DNA of 30,821 nt, from NCBI GenBank assembly GCA_002361535.1, contig DETG01000102.1, forward strand, positions 1-30,821, read 5' to 3'. Shown one piece after another: positions 1-7,601 of this stretch. Origin of the DNA: Prevotella sp. UBA3294. GTDB taxonomy: Bacteria; Bacteroidota; Bacteroidia; Bacteroidales; Bacteroidaceae. Made by a program: the position numbers and the translations under genes. Under the pieces are notes generated by a model. The model was not told where the DNA came from. It made no database searches and saw only the letters and a program-made list of their open reading frames with translations. Within the stretch, counting starts at the first letter, position 1, and every line of letters begins with the position of its first letter.

Positions 1-250
1 TGGCAGTGCTCTTAGCATAACGGCTCATGAAGCGGTCAACGCGACCTGCTGTGTCAACGAGCTTGCTCTTACCGGTATAGAACGGGTGAGAGGTGCTGGA
101 GATCTCAAGTTTTACCACTGGGTAAGTTTCGCCTTCGAATTCTACTGTATCGTTTGTCTTTGCTGTAGAACGTGAAAGGAACATATCGCCGTTGGACATA
201 TCCTTAAATACGACGGGGCGATAGTTTTCGGGATGAATACCTTTTTTCAT
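1..250 (-). CDS. rpmE2: Ribosomal protein L31 type B (C-terminus cut by window edge)
   Basis: Structural protein of the large ribosomal subunit. The minus-strand reading begins [18 protein letters not shown] and continues through [13 protein letters not shown] and [12 protein letters not shown], the hallmark segments of bacterial L31. No cysteines are present in the visible 83 residues, so this is the zinc-independent type B form rather than the CxxC form. Type B L31 is usually about 80-90 residues, so only the last few residues and the stop lie outside the window. The ATG at 250-248 is about 45 bases downstream of a canonical Bacteroidetes promoter, which supports this start and indicates that the gene is transcribed on its own rather than with the lipoprotein gene behind it. 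Confidence 0.96.
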   Translation of the reverse strand, partial: MKKGIHPENYRPVVFKDMSNGDMFLSRSTAKTNDTVEFEGETYPVVKLEISSTSHPFYTGKSKLVDTAGRVDRFMSRYAKSTA

Positions 251-300
251 TTCTTTGTTAAAATATTGATTAATAATGTTCTCGATATAAAATCAGGGTG

Positions 301-332
301 CAAAGGTACGAAGTTTTTTTTGAACCTGCAAA
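301..332 (-). promoter_or_regulatory. Bacteroidetes-type promoter of rpmE2
   Basis: On the minus strand the -33 element TTTG (332-329) and the -7 element TACCTTTG (308-301) are separated by 20 bp, matching the Bacteroidetes sigma-ABfr consensus TTTG-N19/20-TAnnTTTG. Transcription would start near 294, giving a leader of roughly 40 bases before the rpmE2 start codon. Confidence 0.8.
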
Positions 333-373
333 TCATTCCATCACTTTTTGCGTATTTATTGATGAAAAAGGCT

Positions 374-970
374 TCACTCATAATGAATGTCCCATATTTC
401 ATATTCCACTGTGCCATTGACAGTATAGACACAGGAATGGTCAATGGCATCAAAGCGAAGGTCTGAAAGCCTCAGAGTCATGTACGATTTATTGCCAATC
501 TTACTTGTGCCGACCACTGTGACCTTACCGCTAAGGGCCGGTGCTTGAATTAGGATATATGTCGTCCAGGTAGGAGTGTACGCAGCGGCAGCATGGAATT
601 GGTTGCTGTCAAAGGTATCTCCTGTCTTCATGTTACTGAAACTCATAGGCTTATTACTTTCAAATGAGATATTAAGCATGTTGAAGACATCTGATCCCTT
701 GATGTTGGCTCCAAATTGCATGTGATAGACTGTGATAGGATTGCTATCGTTATACACAATCCCCTTACCGATATAACAGTGGGGTGGATTGTAGGTCTCG
801 CCGCTTTTGTACATTGTTCCCATACTGGCCTTGCCATTGTCCGACTGGATACGCAGGACGTTCACCTCAGTCCAAGCGGAGTCAACGATATTCTCATCAT
901 CGTCACTGCTACAGGCAGTGAAAAGACACATCGCCATCATGGCCATGATAATACTCTTTAGTTGTTTCAT
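374..970 (-). CDS. Small lipoprotein of unknown function
   Basis: A 198-residue protein with a type II signal peptide: MKQLKSIIMAMMAMCLFTAC, lipid-modified cysteine at residue 20. The acidic stretch that follows (SSDDDEN) resembles the Bacteroidetes lipoprotein export signal and suggests surface exposure. The rest is rich in beta-prone Thr/Ser/Tyr segments, as in small single-domain beta-sandwich lipoproteins, but I recognise no family. It stands alone: the gene behind it (rpmE2) has its own promoter and a long repeat-filled gap lies upstream. I found no convincing promoter directly upstream. That it is a real gene is supported by its length, the clean lipobox and the start, not by homology. 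Confidence 0.8.
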   Translation of the reverse strand: MKQLKSIIMAMMAMCLFTACSSDDDENIVDSAWTEVNVLRIQSDNGKASMGTMYKSGETYNPPHCYIGKGIVYNDSNPITVYHMQFGANIKGSDVFNMLNISFESNKPMSFSNMKTGDTFDSNQFHAAAAYTPTWTTYILIQAPALSGKVTVVGTSKIGNKSYMTLRLSDLRFDAIDHSCVYTVNGTVEYEIWDIHYE

Positions 971-1090
971 ATTCCAATAGATTGTTTCTTATATAAATGC
1001 AGTAACTTCGGAATCTTGCATGGGAACCGAAAGATTTAACGAAAATTAAGGTCATTTGAATGGAACAGGAAGAATAGTTTTTTGTTTTTC

Positions 1091-1231
1091 ACACGAATAA
1101 CCATGAATGCCCACGAGATTTGTCGAAGACCCACGAGTGCTCGCAGTAATGAGTCATAAATATTATAATGTTTCTTGGATGGTTGCAGAAAAAATTAATG
1201 GATATTCGTGGACATTCATGGTCATTCGTGT
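1091..1231. repeat. 26-bp inverted repeat with 89-bp centre
   Basis: The arms at 1091-1116 (ACACGAATAACCATGAATGC and six more bases) and 1206-1231 are reverse complements with two mismatches. The centre contains further CACGAG/CGCAG words, including two partial copies of the arm's CCACGA end. The arms could form a cruciform or, if transcribed, a long stem. No gene lies within. Confidence 0.8.
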
Positions 1232-1437
1232 TTAATCATAAATGATCGCAGACAAAAATCTACCATGATGATCATCATTTTAAATTCGGAATAATCTTTA
1301 CATATTTAACGTATATTAACCTGGAGAATCGCGTTTTTGCCACCAACTTGTCTTGGGTCGTAAAAACGAGAATCTGACGCGGTTTGCTAACTCATTGATT
1401 ATGAGTACATTAGTAAATCGAGGTGTTTTGGTCTTTC

Positions 1438-1524
1438 GAAAACGGCCTTTTTAGAGCATGAAAACGCCGTTTCTATGGGTCAAAACGCCGTTTTCATGAC
1501 CTAAAAACACCGTTTTTGTGAAGC
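1438..1524. repeat. 22-bp-period degenerate tandem array 1
   Basis: Four consecutive units of 22, 21, 22 and 22 bp start at 1438, 1460, 1481 and 1503. The shared core is AAAACgCCGTTTt followed by a variable C/G-containing tail (for example TCATGACC). The core is itself close to palindromic. The tail, not the core, varies between units. Confidence 0.75.
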
Positions 1525-1567
1525 AAAAGGAATATAGTTTCCTTTTTGGGGGATCGCCTTCGGCGAG

Positions 1568-1700
1568 AAATCGAACAAAATCTATTCAAAATCCAACAAA
1601 ATCTAAACAAGAACTAACATATATCTGTGTTATTGATTTGTCTTACTATGGATAAATTCTGTTTGATTTTGTTGGATTTTGAATAGATTTTGTTCGATTT
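1568..1700. repeat. Near-perfect 40/41-bp inverted repeat
   Basis: The left arm 1568-1608 begins AAATCGAACAAAATCTATTC; the right arm 1661-1700 is its reverse complement except for one missing base. The 52-bp centre is AT-rich. Weaker complementarity continues outward, where CGCCTTCGGCGAG on the left faces CTCTCCGCTACG on the right. The ends carry no recognisable transposase gene or obvious target duplication. Confidence 0.85.
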
Positions 1701-1714
1701 TTCTCTCCGCTACG

Positions 1715-1748
1715 CTTTGAGTGACCGCTGGTTCTGCCCGTAAGGGCA
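1715..1748. repeat. 20-bp dispersed motif plus GTAA-loop hairpin
   Basis: CTTTGAGTGACCGCTGGTTC at 1715-1734 recurs with one mismatch at 29378-29397 next to the tmRNA. It is followed directly by the perfect hairpin TGCCC-GTAA-GGGCA (1735-1748). The second copy is also followed by a GC-rich hairpin. Confidence 0.7.
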
Positions 1749-1792
1749 TCCAACAGTCTTTCCATAGTAAAAACCATGCTTTTTCGTAGAAA

Positions 1793-1859
1793 CGGCATCT
1801 ACGGGTCATTCCGAACGGCGTTTACATGCGTTCCGCTCGGCGTTTACACTCGTTCCGCC
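1793..1859. repeat. 22-bp-period degenerate tandem array 2
   Basis: Units start at 1793 (23 bp), 1816 (22 bp) and 1838 (22 bp). The two best units read CGGCGTTTACATGCGTTCCG and CGGCGTTTACACTCGTTCCG plus two bases each. The core CGgCGTTTaCATG resembles the CGCCGTTTTCATG of array 1, so the two arrays look related. Confidence 0.7.
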
Positions 1860-1890
1860 GTCACCTATAGGAGTAAAGTGACGGAGGAAC
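1852..1890. repeat. 13-bp-stem hairpin
   Basis: GTTCCGCCGTCAC (1852-1864) and GTGACGGAGGAAC (1878-1890) pair with one mismatch around a 13-base loop. The left arm is the end of array 2. There is no U-run on either side, so it is not an ordinary intrinsic terminator. Confidence 0.6.
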
Positions 1891-1922
1891 GACAGTAAGA
1901 AACGTCTGGAACGACCCTTAAC

Positions 1923-2001
1923 TGACTCTGTTTCAGTGCAAACCAGACTCTACTTGCATGCAAAGCAGACTCTACTTGCAAACCAATTAGACGTTACTTC
2001 C
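1923..2001. repeat. 22-bp-period tandem array 3
   Basis: Exact 22-bp steps start at 1923, 1945 and 1967, with a partial fourth unit at 1989. The best-conserved words are AGACTCTACTTGCA and TGCAAA. Each junction has a TGCA-centred palindrome. The sequence differs from arrays 1 and 2, but the period is the same. Confidence 0.75.
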
Positions 2002-2274
2002 AAGAAAGCACCCCAATTGGCGGTTTGGTAGTGTACCAACAACACCCCTAAAATTTTCCCGAGCTGTTTTTGAAAACACGATTTTTCGTCAATAATCTTG
2101 ACAGAATCATGAGGAGAAAGTCCCCCTGCGCCGAAGGTGCCCCCCAAAGTCTCGCAATTGGCAACCTCCAATGACATTCGTACTAAAATGAGTGTAATTA
2201 AGCTTGTAGGAAAGTAGAGGTTACGGAAGCATAGCGACACCAAGTAGATCAGTGGTCATTAGGTTGAACAAAAC

Positions 2275-2304
2275 GAGGGTGCGCACAAATCCGTGCGCAC
2301 CCTC
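2275..2304 (-). terminator. Intrinsic terminator of the receptor/lipoprotein operon
   Basis: A perfect 12-bp GC-rich stem, GAGGGTGCGCAC and GTGCGCACCCTC, surrounds a 6-base loop. On the minus strand it is followed by GTTTTGTT. It lies 21 bases beyond the stop of the last gene of the operon. Confidence 0.85.
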
Positions 2305-2325
2305 CAATGATGAAAAGCAGATGAT

Positions 2326-4026
2326 TCAATGCCTTTTGCTTCTGCTGGTGTTGCCGTTCAGGGAATAGATGTAACTCTGATTCTGAACGGTTTCGGGTGT
2401 GTTTCCCTTGTAGTTCACCACCTTACCGCAGATGATTACCTCATCGCCAGCTTTGGGCTTTGGCCATGTGTCATCGCTGTATTTCTCATTGCCGAGATAG
2501 AGGGTGCGATAGACATAGAACTTGTCATCCTTGTCGGTACCATCATCAGAGATGTAGAACGTACAGTTGCCATACTGGGTTCCGAACTGGTTCTTTTCCT
2601 CAATCTCGATGATTTTTCCCTTGATGTAATAGTCCTCGGTAGAGTTCACGCCTGCATCCATCTTTAAAATGAAGGCATTGGCCTCGGCCGGTGTAAAGGG
2701 CTTGGCAAGCGTACCTGGGGTGTTTGAGCCTCCACCGCCAACGGATGTCTGACCGTTCAATGAATAGATATAACTTTGGTTCTGTACGGTTTCGGGAGTA
2801 TTACCCTTGTAGTTCACCACCTTACCGCAGATGATCACTTCGTCACCAGCCTTAGGCTTTGGCCATGATTCATCACTGTATTTCTCATTGCCCAGATAGA
2901 GAGTGCGATAGACATAGAACTTGTCATCCTTGTCGGTACCGTCATCGGAGATATAGAAAGTGCAGTTGCCATACTGGGTACCGAACTGGTTCTTGTCCTC
3001 GATCTCGATGATCTTTCCCTTGATGTAATAATCCTGAGTGGAATTCACGCTGGCTTCCATCTGTGAAATGAAGGCATTGGCCTCTGCCGGTGTGAATGGC
3101 TTGGCAAGTGATCCGTCATTACCACCAGTAGGAGCAGGAGTGCTTCCCTTGGTAAGTTTCACGATATAGTTGCCTTGTGCCACCTCGGGCGTTACGGCTC
3201 CAGTGTTTGGATTCACGTACTTTGTCAGTTTACCAATGACAACCACTTCGTCACCCACATTGATCTGTCCAGCCTCAGTGAAATCGGTGTTGTCGAGGTT
3301 CTTGCCACGGAAGACGGTCAGCTCCTGGGTACCATCAGAGATGATGTAGTCGATGTTCTTGTATTTGGCAATGTTCTCATCGGTGGTCTTGATGGTCGTG
3401 ATCTTTCCTTTGATATAGGCATCCTGTTCGGTAGTACCTCCATCTTCCAGCGCATTGATCAACTCCACTGCTTTGGAAACGGTAATCGGTTCGTCCAATG
3501 TACCAAGTGTTTCGGAAACGGGTTTCTCAGAGGCGGTCTGTCCGTTCAGCGAGTAGAGAGAACTACCGGTAGTGAACTCGGGTGTGTTACCGCGGAAGTT
3601 CACAACCTTTCCCTTGACGATTACCTCGTCTCCCTCTTTGATCTCATTGGCAGAAACGAATTTCTCTCCTCCTAAAGAGTAGCCGCGATAGATTTCCAAC
3701 TGTCCGGCAGTGGAGCCTTTCGTGTCGGAGATCCAGTAGGTCGCATTACCATACTGCTCTGATACTTCGTCGATCTGTGAGATAAATCCCTTGACATAGA
3801 TCTCATCAGACTGTACATCTGCTCCCAATGTCTGGATCAGTGCCTGTGCGGCAGCTACGTTATAGGGATCGTCAACTGTTCCGCTACCCGTGGGTGTCAC
3901 CACCACCTCTTCTTCTTCCTCATCGCTGGGTGTGGGCCATGCGTATGGCTCGGGCACATCTTCGCAGCTGGTGAATGTCATGGCCGCCATGGCCAGCATC
4001 AACATTGAATAAAAAATCTTTTTCAT
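2326..4026 (-). CDS. Surface lipoprotein with four OB-fold-like (DUF6359-type) repeats
   Basis: A 566-residue predicted lipoprotein with signal peptide and lipobox FTSC (Cys21), then an acidic Pro/Glu-rich linker to about residue 45. Four repeats follow at about 46-164, 173-294, 304-427 and 436-559. Each carries the pattern YIKGkI..I.....qYGN..fyISD, a middle vfRg/LyLGnEkY strand, GDEVIicGKVvNYkGNTPE and a terminal YSLNG. This is the OB-fold-like arrangement I associate with DUF6359, related to the OB domains in YhcR-type secreted nucleases; the family name is from memory. Repeats 3 and 4 are almost identical, so they duplicated recently. It is the last gene of the operon after the DUF5689-like lipoprotein and the receptor, and a strong terminator follows. 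Ligand binding is the likely role; nucleic acid as ligand is inference. Confidence 0.85.
   Translation of the reverse strand: MKKIFYSMLMLAMAAMTFTSCEDVPEPYAWPTPSDEEEEEVVVTPTGSGTVDDPYNVAAAQALIQTLGADVQSDEIYVKGFISQIDEVSEQYGNATYWISDTKGSTAGQLEIYRGYSLGGEKFVSANEIKEGDEVIVKGKVVNFRGNTPEFTTGSSLYSLNGQTASEKPVSETLGTLDEPITVSKAVELINALEDGGTTEQDAYIKGKITTIKTTDENIAKYKNIDYIISDGTQELTVFRGKNLDNTDFTEAGQINVGDEVVVIGKLTKYVNPNTGAVTPEVAQGNYIVKLTKGSTPAPTGGNDGSLAKPFTPAEANAFISQMEASVNSTQDYYIKGKIIEIEDKNQFGTQYGNCTFYISDDGTDKDDKFYVYRTLYLGNEKYSDESWPKPKAGDEVIICGKVVNYKGNTPETVQNQSYIYSLNGQTSVGGGGSNTPGTLAKPFTPAEANAFILKMDAGVNSTEDYYIKGKIIEIEEKNQFGTQYGNCTFYISDDGTDKDDKFYVYRTLYLGNEKYSDDTWPKPKAGDEVIICGKVVNYKGNTPETVQNQSYIYSLNGNTSRSKRH
2350..3117 (-). 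repeat. Direct tandem duplication inside the OB-repeat gene
   Basis: The segments 2746-3117 (domain 3) and 2350-2721 (domain 4) are direct repeats offset by 396 bp, with high identity at both DNA and protein level. They are separated by a Gly-rich linker (VGGGGSNTPG). Domains 1 and 2 are much more diverged, so this is the youngest duplication and a likely place for copy-number change. Confidence 0.85.
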
Positions 4027-4085
4027 GTCTTTATCTTTTATATTATTGTTTTCTCATTGAACTCTCATTTGTCAACTCTTAACTC

Positions 4086-4991
4086 TTACCTTACTTCCTG
4101 CACGTCATCAAGTGAACGTAGGATGATTTCCCAGTTGTTGTCGTAGCGTTTCAGGATACCCGTCAGGTTTACTTTGCCCTGTGGCAGTGTGCGGGCGGCA
4201 AAGTCGCAGTAAGGACTGTTATAGAGCATCACCGTGGTGGGCTGCTCCCAGAAATACCAAGAGGTGTTGAAGTCGTGGGCATACACTGCCTTGTCGTTGT
4301 ATTTCACTGTCACCGACTGACCTTTTGAGGAGTCGTAGTAGGAGCCGTTCTTGAACGATACGTTCTTCAGTGTTCCTAACTTCCCGGCATCGGTGTCTAA
4401 GTCCCATGTCGTCTTGGCTGATCCCTCTGCAAACACCTCGGGCTCGATTACTTGCTTATTGCCTGTAATCTTGAAGTGGCTCATCCATTCCATCCGGTTC
4501 ATACGACTCACGTAGGTCACCTCCTTACCGGCATTGTTTCCACTGGTGAGTACGGTGGTGTAGGGGGTACCAATGACGGGCTGCTTGCGGTAGTTACCCA
4601 CCGACAATCCTTTCAGGTCAATCAGAATCTCAGCACCTACGGGCAGGTATCCGCAGATGCCACCCTGACTGATAGACAGGCTGATGGCACCTGTCTTATC
4701 CTGTATCCATACCTCGTTGTAGATATTTCCTGTGATATCGTTTGCCGTGACGTACCCTTTGATCTGCATGTCCTTGGTCACGGTAGCATAGCTTACGCCA
4801 TCACGGTAGTCGGTGGCTAACTGTGTCTTGAAGGTGTTCTTCAGCTGTGCGATGGTCAACAGGTTCGTCTCCTGGATGGTGTTGTTCCCATACGGAGCCT
4901 CTGCCGGTTCTATCTCGTCATAACTACCGTCCATACATCCTGTCATGAGGAGGCAGGCCAATAGCATCATGATATATTTAAGCTCTTTCAT
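4086..4991 (-). CDS. DUF5689-type lipoprotein
   Basis: A 301-residue lipoprotein: MKELKYIMMLLACLLMTGC, lipobox Cys19. An acidic region follows, and then the pattern I associate with DUF5689 in Bacteroidetes: TIAQLKNTF, IKGYVTANDITGNIYNEVWIQD, GAISLSI, LPVGAEILIDLKGLSVG, an OB-fold-like beta barrel. The C-terminal half (about 165-300) has a second beta-rich part ending LTGILKRYDNNWEIILRSLDD. Six codons are readable upstream (MINGII), but the signal peptide begins cleanly at the ATG at 4991, preceded by GGAATC, so I chose that start. It lies 32 bases after the TonB-dependent receptor gene and about 60 bases before the OB-repeat lipoprotein gene on the same strand, which is a typical operon spacing. 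It probably partners the receptor at the outer membrane. Substrate unknown. Confidence 0.85.
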   Translation of the reverse strand: MKELKYIMMLLACLLMTGCMDGSYDEIEPAEAPYGNNTIQETNLLTIAQLKNTFKTQLATDYRDGVSYATVTKDMQIKGYVTANDITGNIYNEVWIQDKTGAISLSISQGGICGYLPVGAEILIDLKGLSVGNYRKQPVIGTPYTTVLTSGNNAGKEVTYVSRMNRMEWMSHFKITGNKQVIEPEVFAEGSAKTTWDLDTDAGKLGTLKNVSFKNGSYYDSSKGQSVTVKYNDKAVYAHDFNTSWYFWEQPTTVMLYNSPYCDFAARTLPQGKVNLTGILKRYDNNWEIILRSLDDVQEVR

Positions 4992-5023
4992 AATGATTCC
5001 ATTTATCAATTGTCAATAATCCA

Positions 5024-7573
5024 TTAGAACTTATAGGCGATGTTCAGCATACCGTTGGTTCCAAACGCATAATACACTTTCGGGTTCTTGGAGAACTTGT
5101 AGATACGTTCCTTTCCGCTGCTGGAGTAGTCGGAACGTCCCTGCTCGTAGCCCCAAGTTGTGATGTTCTGGTTGTTCAGCAGATTCGTTACCATGAGGTT
5201 GATGCTCAGCGATCCTTTCTTTAAACGGATGCTGCGACCGATGGATGCATCTACCATGAAACCGCCATGGCCCTTTGCTTGGTCAAGAATACCTGGCATG
5301 AAGTTCCCGTCGTTGTCAAGTACATCACCGATATACTTCTGCCTGTTATCCAATGACTGCTTATAGTAGAAACAAGGTGCACTGGAAAGGTAGATACGGT
5401 CGTACCAGTTGGTGTTCAGATCCAGGAACCAACCACCTGAGTGATAACTCAGTCCGATGCTGGCTGCTGTGAGCGGTGTACCGTTTTCGTGATGATTTTT
5501 GTTCAGACATTCGTCATCCACATACACACCACTGGTGGAATTCATGTAACGAACATGGGCGTTCTTCATGTTCTTTGCTTCACTCATCGTGCCGATCAGG
5601 GTTACATCGAAGGCTGATGTCACCTTGATACGTGCTCCTGCCTCAATGCCATAGTAGGCTTTCTGCTGATCTGTGAGCGACACATACGAGAAAGAGTTGA
5701 TGTCGTCGTAGTAGAAGTTCTGCCATTCGGTGGCATTGTCTATCAGACTATAGTAGCCGTTCAGGTTCAGCTTGATCCAAGAGGTCTGGAAACTGTAACC
5801 GAGATCAGTACTGAGCACCCGCTCGTTTTTCAGGTCCTTCACGAAATCGTTGTTGATCTCAGGTGCTGCAAAGGCTGTGGAGGCGGTAGGTGCTTTCCAC
5901 TCGTAGCCTGCACCTAATGTGATGATATGGCCTCTGCCTATATTCCATGTGGCACCAGCCTTGGCTCCGCCATCGAGGAAAGTGGCCGTACCGCTCTTTC
6001 CGTAAGAGTTCTCTGCGGCCATACCATTGCGCATCTTTCCGTCGCGCTGCATACCCGTACCGCTGATCTTGGCTGCGGCCATGAGGAACCATTTTCCGGT
6101 CTTTGTGGAGATGCTGCTCCATGCCGTGGCTTTGTTTACCTTAATATAATAGTCGTATCCAAACACGTCACCTTCCTTGACCACACCGTTGCGGTTGTTC
6201 AGATCGTATTGAACCTTATCGTCGGAATCAGAGTAGGTTCCTAAGGCATAGGTGTTGATGTTGTGATACACCGAGGCCCCGAGCATATCCTCCATGGTCT
6301 GATAGTGTCGGGCTTGATTTGTCCCGAAGTTCATGCCGATGTTAAAGCTGGTGTTGTTGTTCAGCTTGGTATTCAGCGTGGATGACAGCGAGAGGTTCAG
6401 TACATCGTTGTGCTTGGCCTGAATGAAGTACATGGCATCCCCCCCTTGGGCACTCACCTGACGATTAGAGTAGATCAGACGGTCGAAGTTGATCTGACGG
6501 TCAGCTTTTCTTCCAGAAAGATAACTGTAGGCAGTAGTCCAGTTGGCTAAATCCTGCTGGGTACGGTTGAACTCATCGGTCTCGTCCCACACATTGAAAT
6601 AGCTGCTGGGCATCAGCTTCCAGTAGTCGGGCTGGGGATTGTCGCTGTTGTTGTAGTTTAGTTTGGTACTCTGGTACATGGAGTATTTACCTAACAGACT
6701 TGTGGTGAGGCGTGTTTCATGATCAATATCCCAGTCCCATGTGACTACTGCGGTGGGTGCAAAGTCGTTCACCACGCGAGAGTTACGCTTCTCTCCATTT
6801 TGGTAACCCCAGTAGGGATTATAGTACTTGTCATTAGCCAGCCAGTACATCTCGTCGGTGGAGGCTCCCTGCGAGGCCCGTTCCGTGGGGTTCCCCCAGG
6901 TGACTAACGAGAGTGAGTGACTGTCGTTGATGACTTTCTGCACACCGAGGAAATAGCTCAGCGCATTGTAGAATGTCCCTTCCACATACCCCCTGTCAGC
7001 CCAACGGTAGGTAAGGTTTGCAGAGTAGGCCCATCCCTTGTTGTTCAGTCCGCTGTTGTAAGTGTACATCCCCCTGAGAGTGTAGTTACGGTTGGCACCG
7101 CTCAGGGTGACCCTGTGCCCTGCAGGCATCTGCGCCGGTCGGAAGTTGTAGTTGTTCGACCCTGCCATCCCCGACATAGAGAAGTTGTTGCTTTCGAATG
7201 GAAGGGAGAACTCTTGGTTCTTGGTCTGCTGATTCAGTCCACCTACCAATGAGTAGCGGAACTGTCCGCTTTCCATGTCATTTACTGCCGCGCCATTGAT
7301 ATAGACATCGTTGTACTTCTGGTTGAAGGCGCGATACCTGAACCGGACTGGTGAGAACAGAAATCCCACCTCGCTGGCATAGATGTTGTTGTTTGATGAG
7401 ATGATGGTCACGTTCTGCGACATGTCGTCATCTTCGCCCAACTGTGCCTCGGTGAAAGTGAATGCCGATTCGTTTGTTTCATTGGCATTCTGCCCTTCTG
7501 CCTGTCCTGTTTGCGCGAACACAAGCGGGGCATAGCAAAGAGCCATCACGGTTAGTTTCAGTTTTTTATTCAT
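5024..7573 (-). CDS. TonB-dependent outer-membrane receptor with reduced N-terminal region
   Basis: An 849-residue outer-membrane protein with an N-terminal signal peptide ending at VFAQ. The N-terminal region has the short motif FTEAQLGEDDDMSQNV, then plug-like signatures (FRYRAFNQKYNDVYINGAAV, NDMESGQFRYSLVGGLN). A long beta-barrel follows with alternating aromatic strands, ending in NIAYKF with the terminal Phe expected for barrel assembly. There is no CarboxypepD-like extension and no classical TonB box that I can see; the plug appears shorter than in SusC proteins, and no SusD partner is present. The ATG at 7573 (MNKKLKL) gives a normal signal peptide; three more codons (MLL) are readable upstream. 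It is the first gene of an operon with two OB-like lipoproteins and is driven by a canonical promoter 30-60 bases upstream. It is divergent from the EEP nuclease gene. Confidence 0.88.
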   Translation of the reverse strand: MNKKLKLTVMALCYAPLVFAQTGQAEGQNANETNESAFTFTEAQLGEDDDMSQNVTIISSNNNIYASEVGFLFSPVRFRYRAFNQKYNDVYINGAAVNDMESGQFRYSLVGGLNQQTKNQEFSLPFESNNFSMSGMAGSNNYNFRPAQMPAGHRVTLSGANRNYTLRGMYTYNSGLNNKGWAYSANLTYRWADRGYVEGTFYNALSYFLGVQKVINDSHSLSLVTWGNPTERASQGASTDEMYWLANDKYYNPYWGYQNGEKRNSRVVNDFAPTAVVTWDWDIDHETRLTTSLLGKYSMYQSTKLNYNNSDNPQPDYWKLMPSSYFNVWDETDEFNRTQQDLANWTTAYSYLSGRKADRQINFDRLIYSNRQVSAQGGDAMYFIQAKHNDVLNLSLSSTLNTKLNNNTSFNIGMNFGTNQARHYQTMEDMLGASVYHNINTYALGTYSDSDDKVQYDLNNRNGVVKEGDVFGYDYYIKVNKATAWSSISTKTGKWFLMAAAKISGTGMQRDGKMRNGMAAENSYGKSGTATFLDGGAKAGATWNIGRGHIITLGAGYEWKAPTASTAFAAPEINNDFVKDLKNERVLSTDLGYSFQTSWIKLNLNGYYSLIDNATEWQNFYYDDINSFSYVSLTDQQKAYYGIEAGARIKVTSAFDVTLIGTMSEAKNMKNAHVRYMNSTSGVYVDDECLNKNHHENGTPLTAASIGLSYHSGGWFLDLNTNWYDRIYLSSAPCFYYKQSLDNRQKYIGDVLDNDGNFMPGILDQAKGHGGFMVDASIGRSIRLKKGSLSINLMVTNLLNNQNITTWGYEQGRSDYSSSGKERIYKFSKNPKVYYAFGTNGMLNIAYKF

Positions 7574-7601
7574 AAGAAGCATTCATGTTTGATATTTGCT
7601 A

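Larger units (their letters stand above)
971..2325. other. Gene-poor 1.35-kb island filled with repeats
   Basis: No reading frame here looks like a convincing protein gene. The stretch carries a 26-bp inverted repeat (1091-1231), a 22-bp-period array (1438-1524), a 40/41-bp inverted repeat (1568-1700), a 20-bp motif with a hairpin (1715-1748), a second 22-bp-period array (1793-1859), a hairpin (1852-1890), a third array (1923-2001) and a terminator (2275-2304). Only 971-1090, 1232-1437 and 2002-2274 lack obvious repeat structure. The 2002-2243 part is openly readable on the minus strand as a 97-codon frame discussed under findings. Confidence 0.75.

Noticed and set aside
1438..2001. CRISPR array
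   Set aside because: Units are contiguous with no unique spacers of regular length, the repeats are degenerate, and no cas genes are present.
2329..3675. Plus-strand frames of 112 and 166 codons opposite the OB-repeat lipoprotein
   Set aside because: Shadow frames of a well-supported gene; they lack any family motif and follow its repeats.
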